A DNA stretch of 38,925 bases from Protostelium mycophagum (lineage: Eukaryota; Evosea; Variosea; Protosteliida; Protosteliaceae). The notes below the pieces were generated by a model. That model was not told where the DNA came from. It saw nothing but the letters and a program-made list of their open reading frames with translations, and did no database searches. How positions within the stretch are numbered: position 1 is the first letter of the stretch; every line of letters begins with the position of its first letter. The stretch is taken from assembly GCA_002081555.1 (NCBI GenBank), contig MZNV01000428.1, positions 1-38,925 of the forward strand, read 5' to 3'. Below are positions 21,134-32,428 of the stretch, piece after piece. A program made the position numbers and the translations under genes.

Positions 21134-23700
21134 TCACCACTCATCATCATCATCGTCCCCTTCATCCAGATTCATGTCTGCAAGTCTCGAGGCCATGGCG
21201 TCTTTGAGGATGGAGCCGATGCTGTTTCTTCCGTTGTTCTTCTTCTTCAAAACGTCTTGTTCTTTTCTTAACTTGTCGACGTCGACATTTCTGAGGGTCC
21301 TTCCACTGTACAATGTCAGGTACGTTTTTTGGGGTGTACGAACCTTCGTATTTGGTCTAAAAGAGAACCACCGGGGGCTGACGCGGCTGAGATGGAGTTG
21401 GAGGGACCTCTCGTCTCCACGGCAACAGGGGTGTGCTGTTCAATGTTTGGGATTGTAGATGGATGAAAATAATGATAATAAATACCTGGAAAGAAGGCTG
21501 TCTTGACATTGGCCCTACAAACTTTCAGAATTTATTTTCACAAAAATATATATATGATGACGTCATCACCCAGGGGGGGAGGGGCGGGGATATGGTGGGT
21601 GGGGAGGTTTGGTTGTAGAGCGATGTTGGGGGCAGCCGCTGGTATGAACAGAGAGAATCTGTTCTTACTCTGCCCGTTATCGTTGATGAGCATCACCAAT
21701 TGTAACAGCATGGGCTTTCAAATTTCAATTTTTGGCGGGAAATTAAATTCTGACCTTGATTTGGTCCGGTGTGAGTTGGTCGAAGTTTCCGAGAATCTTC
21801 TTCAAGAGGCCATCAACCTAGAATTTTATTCAACAAACAATAGCTCCCACAATTTGCTTCTGCAAAAAAGAAATATTTGTAGCACAATATGATTACCTGG
21901 TGCACCACGCTGTCGACTTCGATTTTAGAAATGGCGACATCTAAAAGCCTCTCCTCCGTCTTGTTGCATTGTTCCTCCAGCGTATCCACCTTGTACAATT
22001 CATCTACAACTCCCGAAATTTCTGTGAAATTTCACCTGGTTGAACACCGCGCCGAGTCCTTGCGTCAGTCTCTTTGTGATACGCTTAGTAGCCCGTTTTT
22101 GTGTTGGGTTGGAGTTTGCGATTGTATTATGGGCCGTCCGAGAGGGGTCTATATGCTGGGGTGCCATGGTAACCACGCGGTTAGATTTCATTTTTTGGAG
22201 GCGGAGCTCTTCTTTCAATGCGGCGATCTCCATGTCTTTTTCTTGATTTTTTTTGAACATCTCCTCTCTCTTCTGTGACTGTCGGAATTAGATGAGTTAG
22301 TCGTTGTAGATGATTGTGATTACGTACCTCCTCTTTCAATTTTTTCTCCAGCTCTTCTCTCTTTTTCACCTGAAACGGTCAATTTTTTTCTTGATTTTGA
22401 GTTGAAATTATGGGATAATTTGTACCTCTTCTTTCAGTTGCTTCTCGGTGTTTGCATTGTTGTTTGACGTTGTAGATGGCGTTGTAGAGACAAAAGAATT
22501 ATTGGTATTTTTTGTTGTGGTATCTTGCCTGGGTGTTGTAGACACAGTTGTAGACGCGGTTGTAGATGAAGAAGGGGTGGTGTGAGTGGGTGTGGTCGGT
22601 TTCAAGTTGAAAGAAGGTCGAGGGTCCTTATTCGCTGAAGACATTAATAACACAAAATACAAAATAATTTAGAAGCTCATTTTTTTGCAGCAGACCAGCA
22701 TTTTTGTGCACACCATGTGACGTGTTTTTGGGTCATTTTGACAATGTACACCAATATTATAATTTGTACTGGTTTTATCCGTACTGCAGATCTCATTGTC
22801 ATTCTGTCTGTGGCTGCGGCACGGCCGCAGCGCTCTTGGCGAATTTCATTCCATACCGTTAACCTCTTGGCAAGTTAAAATAGTTCTTTAGTGGATGAGC
22901 AGACACCTTCCGGTTCCTTAACGAGGAAAATCACGGTTATTAATGTGAGATTACAAATGTAGACATACCCCAAAAACAACACAAAAATTATTCAAGTAAA
23001 ATAAAATAGAACATGACTCACGTGTGGTCACATCAGACTTGGCCGGCTCGACTGTCGTAATACCTAAATAAAGAATTTAGTGTCTCGAGCTGTTGTTTTT
23101 GTCGTCTGCCCAATACAACATGCCAAAGTAATTTACAACAAAGTCGCAGAGTTCTGGATCATTTTGATCTGATCCACTCACTCGGTTTATGTGTGCTAGA
23201 GGAGGAGGTGGTATGATCTGTCTTCGCTGGGCTGGATGTCTGGACAAGTCAGTGGAGCTCTTGATAATATTATGATCTCACCTTCACTCCACCGAAAGAA
23301 GGCTGTGCGCCGCCGAACTGTGATTATCAGTCATCTCTCAGACAATGATCATCTGTCTTCGCACCCTTCTATTCACTGCCCTCTTCAATCTTTCCTCTTC
23401 TTTTTCCTCTGCAGTCCTATCTATAGTAGTTCTCTCTAAAGAGGCCTTGTCTTGAGCTAATGTCTCGCTCAATTTAGAACCATTTCTCATGGCCTCTGCC
23501 TTTTTTTGCCACTCCATCGTCTTTTGTGTCGCCTCAAGAATTGCGATTCTCTCGGGCTCAGTGAACACTTCTTTTCTGACTTTGATTGTGAAATCCTCTT
23601 CCAGAAGAGTCACAAAGAACACCTCATGAACAAAAATTCTACTTGTCTTAAAAGATCTTGGCTTTAGAAGCGGCGAAAATATTCGTGTGTACACCCCCAT
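21134..23700 (-). CDS. WASP-type Arp2/3 activator (WH2-central-acidic C-terminus)
   Basis: The C-terminus is a VCA module. A WH2 actin-binding motif SLLDQIRSGRTLRNV is formed across an intron (~21314-21350). An amphipathic central helix NSIGSILKDAMASRLADM follows, then an acidic end EGDDDDDEW at TGA 21134-21136. This parallels the N-WASP end (LLDQIRQGIQLKSV ... DDDEWED), which binds G-actin and activates Arp2/3. Before it come a proline-rich stretch (HHIPAPPPLG), coiled coil (KEELRLQKMKSN, VDTLEEQCNKTEERLLD) and Thr/Ser/Pro-rich sequence. A 387-nt intron (22635-23021) joins SDVTT to NKDPRPSF in frame, linking the two halves into one gene. The N-terminus MGVYTRIFSPLL (ATG ~23700) shows no convincing WH1 or CRIB domain. 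Exons in the middle are approximate; two genes instead of one remain possible. Confidence 0.72.
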
Positions 23701-23774
23701 GACATAGACATGTGCGCTGTCACTCGTGATGAAAAATTCAATAAAGAGATAATTTATCCTGTATATTCTTTTGT

Positions 23775-24581
23775 TAACAGCCGCAAGGTTTGTCTTTTGG
23801 TGGCTGTCCTCCGTCTTTGGGCAAGGTTACTGCCTCTTCATTCTTTGCAGGTCTGTTTACTTCGGGGTCTCTCTTCAATATATTCTCCACTAAAAAGTGT
23901 CCACTCTCATCTACGTTAATATTGTCTTTGGCGCTGGTCTCAAACCTTCATCAGATTAGAAAAATGGAAAAACTGAAAGATCGTACCAGCCGACAAATCC
24001 GTTCTCTTTGCAGAATTGGTCCATGACGGCCTTGTCTAAAGGTTGCTCGGCCAAATCACACTGTTAGCATCAGAATTGTCGCCGCAAAAAATGACTCACC
24101 TTATTGGCGAGGAGAACAACGGGTATGTTATCCAAATTAGCGTCTATATCGTTCATCCATTTGGGGACAGCTTGGAATGTCTTCTCCTTTGTGACATCAA
24201 AGACAACCATAGCGCCAAGAGCCTCTTTATAATACACCTAACAAAAGTAAGCCAAAAAGTTAATGAGCCAAACCAAGGATACTCACTCGTGTCATATGAC
24301 CGAACCGTTCTTGTCCTGCAATATCCCATAACTGGAGACGGATGTTCGTCTTCGCGTCCCAGTTGAGGGACTTGAGGGCAAAATCGACACCGATCTGTGT
24401 GAAGTCACACACAGCCGTCCCTTTAAAATGTGGTACATGAGGAATGACTTACCGTCGCTCTATATGTTTTAGAGAAGGTGTGGTTAACATATTGGTGAAT
24501 AAAAGAGGTCTTTCCGCAGCCCTGTTCTCCTACCACCAAGATTTTATAGACATGTTCCTCTCTCTCTCCATCATCTGCCAT
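23775..24581 (-). CDS. RAB32: Rab32/Rab38-subfamily small GTPase
   Basis: Rab32-type GTPases act in transport to lysosome-related organelles, autophagy and mitochondrial dynamics. From ATG 24579-24581 the protein starts [32 protein letters not shown] (P-loop GxxGxGKT). Switch II reads [14 protein letters not shown] followed by [14 protein letters not shown]. The IAGQE variant instead of TAGQE and FGxMTRVYYKEA are marks of the Rab32 subfamily. The guanine motif is ANKCD and the SAK loop is TSAKDNINV. The C-terminus CGC is a double-geranylgeranylation signal, followed by TAA at 23775-23777. Four introns interrupt the gene. The next minus-strand gene starts 75 bp downstream. Confidence 0.92.
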
Positions 24582-24996
24582 TTTATTTATAGCTGTGATT
24601 CTTCAGATTTTACACACGCCCTCTATAAAGCCCTCACAACAATGATCTTCCACGCTGCTTGTTCCACCGAAGTTTGCATGTCGCCGCGAATTTTCACTGT
24701 TGTAGATACCCAAGAAAAGAAATAATTATCAAAATTTTTTCACCATCGAGTTGGGTGCCTCTAAAAAATGACAAAGAAAATGCAGGAACATAAATTTAAA
24801 TGATTCACTCATTCATCCGAAGGATTTGAAAACCAGGCACCTGCAATTTCTTACCGCGACTCGCGTGAACTAACGCGAAAGTACCCGCGGTCACTCGGTT
24901 AGATGTTAAGGGTGACTTGCCCGGTTGTTTTCTTCGGGTTTACATTGTAGGGGTTGCTCAAAATACAACATAGAACAGAAAACCGAGGAACGCTGT
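24582..24996. other. Spacer between RAB32 and FAD synthase genes
   Basis: 415 bp holding the RAB32 promoter. A CpG-rich stretch at ~24853-24905 has several ACCGCG and CGCG words. A GTTGTAGA copy occurs near 24701. No gene seen. Confidence 0.35.
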
Positions 24997-26036
24997 TCAC
25001 CCAGGTGGTGGAGCCGCCTTTGCGTATTTTATTCTCCCTGCTCGCTCCTGACTACAGAGTTGTAGATGATGTGCAGGCTTAAATTCATCTGTCCCTTCTA
25101 CAACGAGGAAGGGGTTACGTAGAGTGTTGTTCATAGAACCGAGCGAAGTGTAGCTGAGAGTCTTGATAAGATATTGAAAGAGGTAGACACTCACCCTTGG
25201 TCGTAGAGGTTGCAGTAAGGGACTTTGTTGCTGAGAATGAATTGCCAGAGATCAGCATATGTCCAATCGATGATCACATTAACTCTCATTATTGAAGGCC
25301 AACCCTCTTGGACGTCCTAATTAGTTAATATTTTTCATGGGAGCTTCCTTCTTACCGTCTCATCAAAATGATGCAATTTTTCTGTGTTTAATCAGATGTC
25401 TTTGAAAAGAATTTTTAAGATTTAATTTTTGTTTCATTGTCAAAACTACGACACGTACCACAGTAAGGATCGGTTCTTCTCGAGCCCATAAATATTCCTT
25501 TTGGTGTGGGTGTTGTCTTATTCATCCAATATGTCAATCCTATTTCGTTTCAGAAAACCTACATAATTGAAAACCAAGATGTCAGAATATGAACAACCTT
25601 CTTTGATCGGCATGTCTATCTGTTCAATCTCAATGCCATATCTGTTGATTGATTAGTTACAGAGAAACCTGACAAGATCGGAACTCACGTGAGCGATGCC
25701 TCTCTCATAAAAACATCTACTTCTGGAAAACTGTTTGGTGTTCTAAAGCATACCGCTTTGATGCTGCTGCAGGGTTTTTCTATTGTTGATCCATGTCTGT
25801 GTGTCAAAACAAGATGCAATAAGTGCAATAAAACAGTGCAATCTTTCCCGCCATTAAAACTGATAGCTAAAGTGTATCGTCTGCAGGAGGTGAGCACCAC
25901 ATTAATCAATCATCACATACGGATATACATCCAGTGTTCGTTCAATGATGTCTAAAGATTGTTCAACTCTGGCGATTAATTGAGTTGATGATGGGTCCAA
26001 ATGGATGCCATAAGAGGACAGCTTGTCTTGTTTCAT
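24997..26036 (-). CDS. FLAD1: FAD synthase (FMN adenylyltransferase, PAPS-reductase fold)
   Basis: The enzyme transfers AMP from ATP to FMN, giving FAD. The start at 26036 reads MKQDKLSSYGIHLDPSS; then SLDIIERTLDVYP is spliced to RYTLAISFNGGKDCTVLLHL, containing the ATP-pyrophosphatase loop SFNGGKDC. Later exons hold SSIKAVCFRTPNSFPEVDVF, YGIEIEQIDM, KGIFMGSRRTDPYC (family motif GTRRTDPY), GWPSIMRVNVIIDWTYADLWQFIL, VPYCNLYDQGYTSLGS and N-T-RNP, ending ERAGRIKYAKAAPPPG. It lacks the N-terminal MoaB-like domain of animal FLAD1 and so resembles yeast Fad1. It is divergent from the coiled-coil gene starting at 26133, with 96 bp between the starts. Confidence 0.9.
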
Positions 26037-26132
26037 CTCTGAAAAACTATCCCGACTTTTTCGAAATATACTCTTGACTATCTACAACCAGCATAACGGT
26101 TTTTTGGGCGGGTTTTTTGCTTGCTCTTCGAA

Positions 26133-28219
26133 ATGCACAAGTCAAGCTCCTTGAGACGACCTATTTCAGCTTCGGACACAGCTCATCGGAAATTAACAGG
26201 AAGAGCAGATGTGTCAGTTCCATCAAAGAAGGTGGTTGGTGGTGCGACAACAACAGTAGCGAGAGGAGAGACACCTGTGGAGAAGGAATATATCGCAAAC
26301 TTACAACAACAGATATATTATTTAGGTAAGTTGATTCATTCAATTGACAACCCTCATCTGATAATGTGTTTAGAGCTGGAGAATCGGTACATGTGAGATG
26401 ATGCATTTTTATACGACAGAACGTTTTCGCGATTGTTTTTCTGAACGTAGAAAGGCGTGGTGATCGTGGTGCTGAGGGTTCTAACGGGCAAGCAAGTCAA
26501 CAACTTCAGAACACTGTACAAAATCAACAACAAGAGATCGAACAATTGAAGCAACTTCTCGAGAGGAGCGGTGGGCATCTTTTGAAAAATCTGTGATTGA
26601 ATTTGTGAAGAAAAATCCAAAAAGAGAAGGGATGATGACGATTTCGATAATGCTTCAAATTCAAGCATCGATCTGCGAACAAAAAAACACGCAAACCACG
26701 CCGCCGCTCTTCAAGTCAAAGTGGAGGTAAGACACCCCTTTCAAATCTCCCACCAAAATTATCCCAGAAAATGCGATTAGAGCGAGCGGAAAAAGACAAG
26801 ATTCATTCTCAGACACGGATGGCCTTGGAACTAGCGCTTAGAGAGAAGGAGCAACTCGCGTCACAACTGGCATCTCAAAAGGCTGACCACGATTCTGCAA
26901 GAGAGACGCTGTACGGAGAGCTAACACTGCTGAAGAAAGAGAATGAGAACCTCCACCGACTGGTCAGCATTTTGTCGACAACTATGAAACAATTCTGAAA
27001 TACTAAAGGTGAAACAAGGACAAAATGAACGCGAAAGGCTCATCTCAGAAAGACAAGCCGCAAGAGCAGAACAAAGCGCCGCCGTACTCGATTTCAAAAA
27101 ATGCAAAGACGAATTGGACTACGCCAGACAAGCGGAGCATCTCAGCTCCGAGAAATTCCAAAAATTCACAAAGGACTATTACGAGATGAAAGCCAAGTTC
27201 GAATCGCAGAAAGATGAGCGCGCGAAACTGGATGCTGAAGAAGAGAGGAAGCGCAACGAGGCTAAAAAAAATGAGGAAGAGAAGTGGGTCCTCACGGGCA
27301 AGATCAAACAACTGGAACGACAAGTGCACCAAGCTCAAGCCAATAAGGCACATGTGGAGGAAGAGAACGCGCAGTTATTGGTCACGATTGAGCAGTTAAA
27401 AAAAGACTTGCAGAGCGAACAGAGCAGGTTGGCGGAGCTTGAACAATCTTCTCAGAAGGTACTTTTCACTGAATTATTATCATCATTTTTCACTGAGAGC
27501 AACAGGTGGCCGCCGAAAAAGTTGCTCTGAAACAAAAAGCCAGGATTTTCGATGAGCGTCTCAAAACGCTGTCTGACAATCTGGAATTGCGAAAACTCAA
27601 CACCAACCAATTAGAAGATGAGGTCAGCAAACTTCGTAGCCAATTAAAACTCGAGGAAGAGAAGCGACACAAAGCCGACGAGGAATGCGAACACATGTCA
27701 GATTTGGACAAAGAGAACACTAACCTCCGACAACACAACTATATGCTATTGGACGATATCAACACATTAAAGAGGCAAGTCACCGAACTGGAAGGGCAGC
27801 TATCTTCCTCGCACGCCAGCCTATACGAAGTCAAGAACAACTACGAACAGTTGAAGGGCAAGCTCGGAGTATTAAAAGATCTCCAGAAAACATTGAGAGA
27901 TCCAATACTGGACCCAAATCATGTTCCATCTCAGACGGCTTCCCACGGGAACACATTACGTGGTAATTCCAGGAACACCACTATGGATATGTCAGCCTAC
28001 CTGCCAGATGGGGACAGATCAAGGGGAGGTTCTCCCAAGAAATCACCAGCTCCACACCGGAACAACGGACGTCAACAATATGCCAAAGAGAATGACACTT
28101 ATTACTCAGAGTCGGACAACGTGGACGAGAGTTTAGATGTGCCCTCTGAATTTCCAGAATCTGACTATTCTGGTGATGAGCAACAATACCCGCTCATGAG
28201 CTATCTCGCCCAACGATAA
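26133..28219 (+). CDS. Long coiled-coil protein, family unknown
   Basis: ATG 26133 gives MHKSSSLRRPISASDTAHRK and then a conserved-looking helix PVEKEYIANLQQQIYYLELE, joined across intron 26326-26373. Short exons follow, including RGDRGAEGSNGQASQQL and LERSG. From ~26690 to 27900 the chain is almost unbroken coiled coil: MRLERAEKDKIHSQTRMAL, KCKDELDYARQAEHL, KQLERQVHQAQANKA, ELRKLNTNQLEDEV and KRQVTELEGQL. The tail is low complexity with SPKKSP sites and many acidic residues, ending LMSYLAQR at 28219. Size and style fit a centrosomal, basal-body or flagellar scaffold, and the neighbour SPATA17 is ciliary, but no family could be named. Exons between 26380 and 26780 are approximate. Confidence 0.72.
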
Positions 28220-28484
28220 GTATGTATTTTGAGCTCACATGTGCTCGTCATTGAAAAATTACAAGGAGACACTCTGATCTGTAAACAGTTTCGAGCTTTT
28301 GGATTGAACATTTAGCCGTCTGTAAATTTATGACAATAGATGAGAGCCTTAATATTAATCTTTTTCGCTGGAGATTTTGTTAATTGAGATGAAATATTGA
28401 TTATTTTCAAAAAAGATGACTTGTATTTTCGAGCAGATGCTCTTCTGTCTTTGTTGTCCTTCACACATGATATGTCTGTCTTGC

Positions 28485-29159
28485 TCATGTTGGATACTTT
28501 TTTGATGCATTCATTCTTAGATGATCCTCTAAATAATGATTCTGAATGACGACCCTTCCCATTTTGTCTCTGATCGGACTGAACACGCCAGGAATATTCT
28601 TTGTACTGACAAGGTGATGCATCTGACCAGTCTTCTCTTTGAATTTGTTCTCCGCTTTCTCCAAACGTTCTTGGTGCAGTGCCTGTCGCTCTGCCTCGGC
28701 CAATTGCTCTGTCGCTTTTCTGACTTGTGCATTCTTCTCTCTGATCTCGCTGAGGTACCGATTTCTGTCATAGTAATCCAACACGAATTTTCGAGTCCGC
28801 CAGCCCCGCCACACCTTCTGTATTTTGCATGCTGCCGCATTGAAAAAGGTTCTTCGTTGTAAAAGTCGATAATTGAGAGTTTCTTGTTTGTATATGTGAC
28901 GACCTTTGAATCCTCTAAAAGCGCGCTGAATGTTTGTTGCTGCTTGATGGCATACTCTGAGATGACGTCTGATGAGATATCCTCTCCATAAGCTTTGTAT
29001 TCGAATTGCTGCTTTGAAATCAATCGTCCTTAATTCCTCAGCTTCCCTAATCAAAATGAGTCATATTGAATGTGATGATGGTGCCTACTTGGCAGCTCGG
29101 AAATAGTGTGTGAGGATGGTGCTTTCCTTATTCTTCCACAGGTTGTGAAATCTGCTCAT
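28485..29159 (-). CDS. SPATA17: SPATA17-like IQ-motif ciliary protein
   Basis: Two exons give about 213 residues: MSRFHNLWKNKESTILTHYF (ATG 29159), then EAEELRTIDFKAAIRIQSLWRG after an intron at ~29043-29085. Three IQ calmodulin-binding motifs follow: IRIQSLWRGYLIRR, TNIQRAFRGFKGR and CKIQKVWRGWRTRK. The segment MHHLVSTKNIPGVFSPIRDK matches the SPATA17 signature (human MHYLLSTKQIPGIYNSPF), which separates it from other IQ proteins. SPATA17 orthologues are found in organisms with motile cilia and localise to the axoneme. The long C-terminal half of the human protein is absent, so this is a short form ending at TGA 28485-28487. Confidence 0.85.
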
Positions 29160-29353
29160 GATCTGTTCTGTTGTAGGTCGGTCATCTAAACTTATCCTCC
29201 GAGCCCAAGAATAGAGCAGATGGCATGAATAATTGTGCCTTACGGGAACTTGCCGAAACAGATCAAGTTTATGCGAGAGTTTCGAGGCCTATAAATGCAA
29301 TACCACCGTCTTAGACAAAACAGATGACATCACTCGCAAACAATGTACAGCCT

Positions 29354-32300
29354 TTAGAAATCGTCTTCACCAAATCCGTGAAGGTTCTTCCAAGAGGGGG
29401 CGTTCCCGGTGGCGTTCAGGGTGTCGTTGAAGTTGCCGAAGGAATCGTCTTCATAGTCGCGGTCCTCCTCCGGGCTGTAATCACCCGCCTTGTCTTCGGC
29501 ATGTACTATCTCACACCATTCTACATTGTGCGCGGTGAACTTCTTCTCTTTGATCTTCTTCGCCACCTCTTTATCATATTCCTGGAACGAGTCAGTCGTT
29601 GTAGATGGGGAGAATGGTACCGCAACAATGTCCAGGGCTTGGCTGGCCATCCTTCTTATCTCGGGGTTTTTGTCCAATAATAACTCCATTAAATATTCTA
29701 CAACCTCTGCAGAAGATCAGTGAATATATACATACAGACAACATTCAACTCACGTGTTGATGTCAACAGGAACGTCCGCGTGTCTCTGAATTGCATTAAT
29801 TTGAAAAATGTATATATAGTTTGAAGTACAATCTCATCGTCTGATTGCTTCTCTGCATCATATCAGTGTCGATGATTGCCAGAATGATCGTACGCAATAA
29901 TAGTTCCACGAGAGAGGTGATGATGTCTGAGTTCTTGATCAGAGTCGCCGATTTTCTATCTGAACATATCGTTCCTATCAATATGACGACTTCTAAGACG
30001 ACATCATCTTCTGCATATCCATGTGCCAGGTGTTTACAAAAGAAGTCGATCAAGTCAAAATCAACCAAGATTTTGGCCCTGCTGCGAGTCAGCATCTCCT
30101 ACAATTCTTATCTTTTGTGAAGAAAACACTGTATTGGCATCTGCTTCTGAGCAGACTATGGGTAAGATGATCAATTATGGGATAACAAACCAATCGAAGG
30201 AGGCGGTGGTGAGATTGCCCATCGTTCCGAGAGCTTCGACCAGAAAAGAGTCGTTTTTGGCTTTCCGCAGCATGGTAGCCAAATCTATGATATGCACCTG
30301 CTCGTGTCAGAGCACCTCTTTATTCTCATGACATAGGTGGTCAGAAGACACTATGTAGGATATGGCAATACCGTGAAGGAGAAGTAAAAAGCTGTGTACC
30401 TGAAAACTGTCTTTGCATTTTCCTTCATGATGAGAGATGTTTCGGATCATCTTCATCAGATTGGGATCCCAGGTCTTCTTCACTCGATGAAGAAGGAGCT
30501 TCATGCCCTCACCATCAATCAGCTGCTCCGCATTTCTGGTGTTGCCACAGAGATTCACCTTTGCTCTGTCATCTTCTTTGTAAGTTTCTCCAAGAGATCT
30601 TACCGCCAAAGCGATGACTTCGCGTGAGATCGGTTGATCTGAAGGTGTCTCCAGAATGAGCTTTAGGATCATGTTCATCGCGTTGGTGAAGCTAAACATG
30701 CTCTTCCATTTGTCATCTACTGATAGATGATACATGAGTCGTAAAACAACCGTACGGTGCGGCTCATTTGGGATCAAGTCCACAAGTTTTGGAATCAGAA
30801 CAGCCTTCACCATCTGATTCTGCATCTCGCTGTCAAACGACAAGTTGAGGAGGAGACTGATTGGCGAATCAGACGACTTTATGATGTTTCATCACATACC
30901 GCAGAGATGTATTCAGAATGGAGTCATCCTCTGAAGGGATCAACTTTGCGATCTTGGCAATCGCATCCGCCTTGGCCATCTCATTCTTGTTCTCTTTGAA
31001 GATACTCAGCTTTTTTAAGAAGGTCAAGACGACGATGAGTAGCCCTGGCGCTCTCCAATCCAAAAGCTCGATCAGGTTGGGAATGATGTCCCTCTTCCTC
31101 ATCTTCTTTTCCAAGTCGACGTCTTCCGCCAAGTTGAGAAGTAAGTGGAAGCAAACAGACAGAATGCGCTCTTGTTTCATTCGAAACTCTGTACATCTTG
31201 AATCTTATTTCTCGTTGTAGATCTCACCTTCCAGTTTCTTCTGTGCGAGCTCGTATTTTTTGTTGTTGTTGCGGAACGACTCGGTCTCTTCTAACTTCTT
31301 TCTATATCTCTGCAACTCATGCTCTGTTATTCTTGAAATATTAGATCCTGATAAAGTGGCCACGTTTACTTCATGCATGCGTCTCCTACGCGATTTTGAG
31401 CCAAGAAATGGTGGAATTGTGAAAAGTTGGAGAAACAAAAGAATATATAAGCGATGTTCTCTCCCAACTCTAAGTTTTTGTTCCCTTCCTCTTTCAAGAG
31501 CCTCGCCAAGGCTCCGAATAATGTCTCTATGTGTTGTTATTTCATGAAACAATTTTTGCAGGTTTAGAAAAAGGCTGTTCATAAGGCGGCATTTCAACAA
31601 TCTTAGGTATCAGCAATATCAAAAACAAATTTTCACGGCTGTAACAAAAAAATAATTAATATTCATGTGAAGACTTTCAAAGCACTCACCATCTTGTAAC
31701 AGCTGCTCCAAATTATGTTGATTCCTGGCGAGTTGGAGAATTTTCATCGTGGCCTCGATCTTGCCGTTCTCATCTGTTTGTGTGAGATCATCTCTGCTTG
31801 CATGTCACAAACGAATCGGTTGTCATTGTCTTTGATGCAAAACCAATCGTCGGAAAATGATCTTCACCTTCGTAAAGCTTTTCGACGTAACTCTCCAGCT
31901 TATTCATCGATGCGGCATCAGCAGGCTCCTTCTCCACCATCGAACTCAAGAGTTCTTCCCTGCGGCTTACTTTTGATTTCTTTTCGTAATGGTTGCTCCT
32001 GTCATCTTGTATCTTCCGCTCTTTCAACGATCGCAGAATGTTTTCGATCAGTGGCTGTTTGGAAGCGTGAATTAGTTTCATCTTTGTGATAATCTCCTTG
32101 GCGAGGGCTGGAATATTGGTGTTCTCATTTAGACTCTTCACTCCAATCCTGATAGTGTGAGGTGGTGGATGATGTATATAACCATATACCTCCTGATGTC
32201 TCTTTTTTTCTCCACAGCAATGGGATCATCAGGGTTATCCTGAATTATGTTATCTTTAGAATCAAAATGAACCAAGGTTTTCACCCCATGTATGGCCACT

Positions 32301-32395
32301 TCAATCTCATAGTGGACAAGAATACACATCTCCTCAAAATCCGGTTCTATATCACCGGTGGTGACCTTCTTTTTCATGTATTTGGCCTCCGTCAT
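29354..32395 (-). CDS. KIFAP3: Kinesin-associated protein 3 (kinesin-II accessory subunit)
   Basis: KAP3 links heterotrimeric kinesin-II to cargo and drives anterograde intraflagellar transport. The start at 32395 reads MTEAKYMKKKVTTGDIEPDF then LVHYEIEVAIHG, matching the animal N-terminus (YLKRKVKGGNIDV...LIVHYEVEATI). Later exons carry LAKEIITKMKLIHASK, the armadillo repeats with LLLNLAEDVDLEKKMRKRDI, LTFLKKLSIFKENKNEMA, VVLRLMYHLSVDDKWKSMF and LMKMIRNISHHEGKCKDSF, and DDVVLEVVILIGTI. A C-terminal region with KKIKEKKFTAHNVEWCEIV follows, and the gene ends GFGEDDF. It is full length by comparison with about 790 residues in human, minus the Gly/Tyr-rich tail. The gene is split by many short introns; edges are approximate. 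Confidence 0.92.
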
Positions 32396-32428
32396 GGTTT
32401 GTTTTCTACAAGGGCTGTATCATGGACA
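32396..32428. promoter_or_regulatory. 33-bp divergent start-to-start gap, KIFAP3/SPC25
   Basis: Only 33 bp separate the ATG of KIFAP3 (minus, 32393-32395) from the ATG of SPC25 (plus, 32429-32431). Each 5' UTR must therefore be tiny or run into the other gene. No TATA box fits in the gap. Confidence 0.5.

Noticed and set aside
22468-22570. Cluster of five GTTGTAGA copies as a repeat array
   Set aside because: Here the word is simply the reverse complement of Ser-Thr-Thr codons in the Thr-rich region of the WASP-like protein.
22408-22662. Separate gene starting MSSANKDPRPSF on the minus strand
   Set aside because: An acceptor just after MSSA (22635) joins in frame to SDVTT upstream, and the repeat style of both sides is the same, so this ATG is probably intronic.
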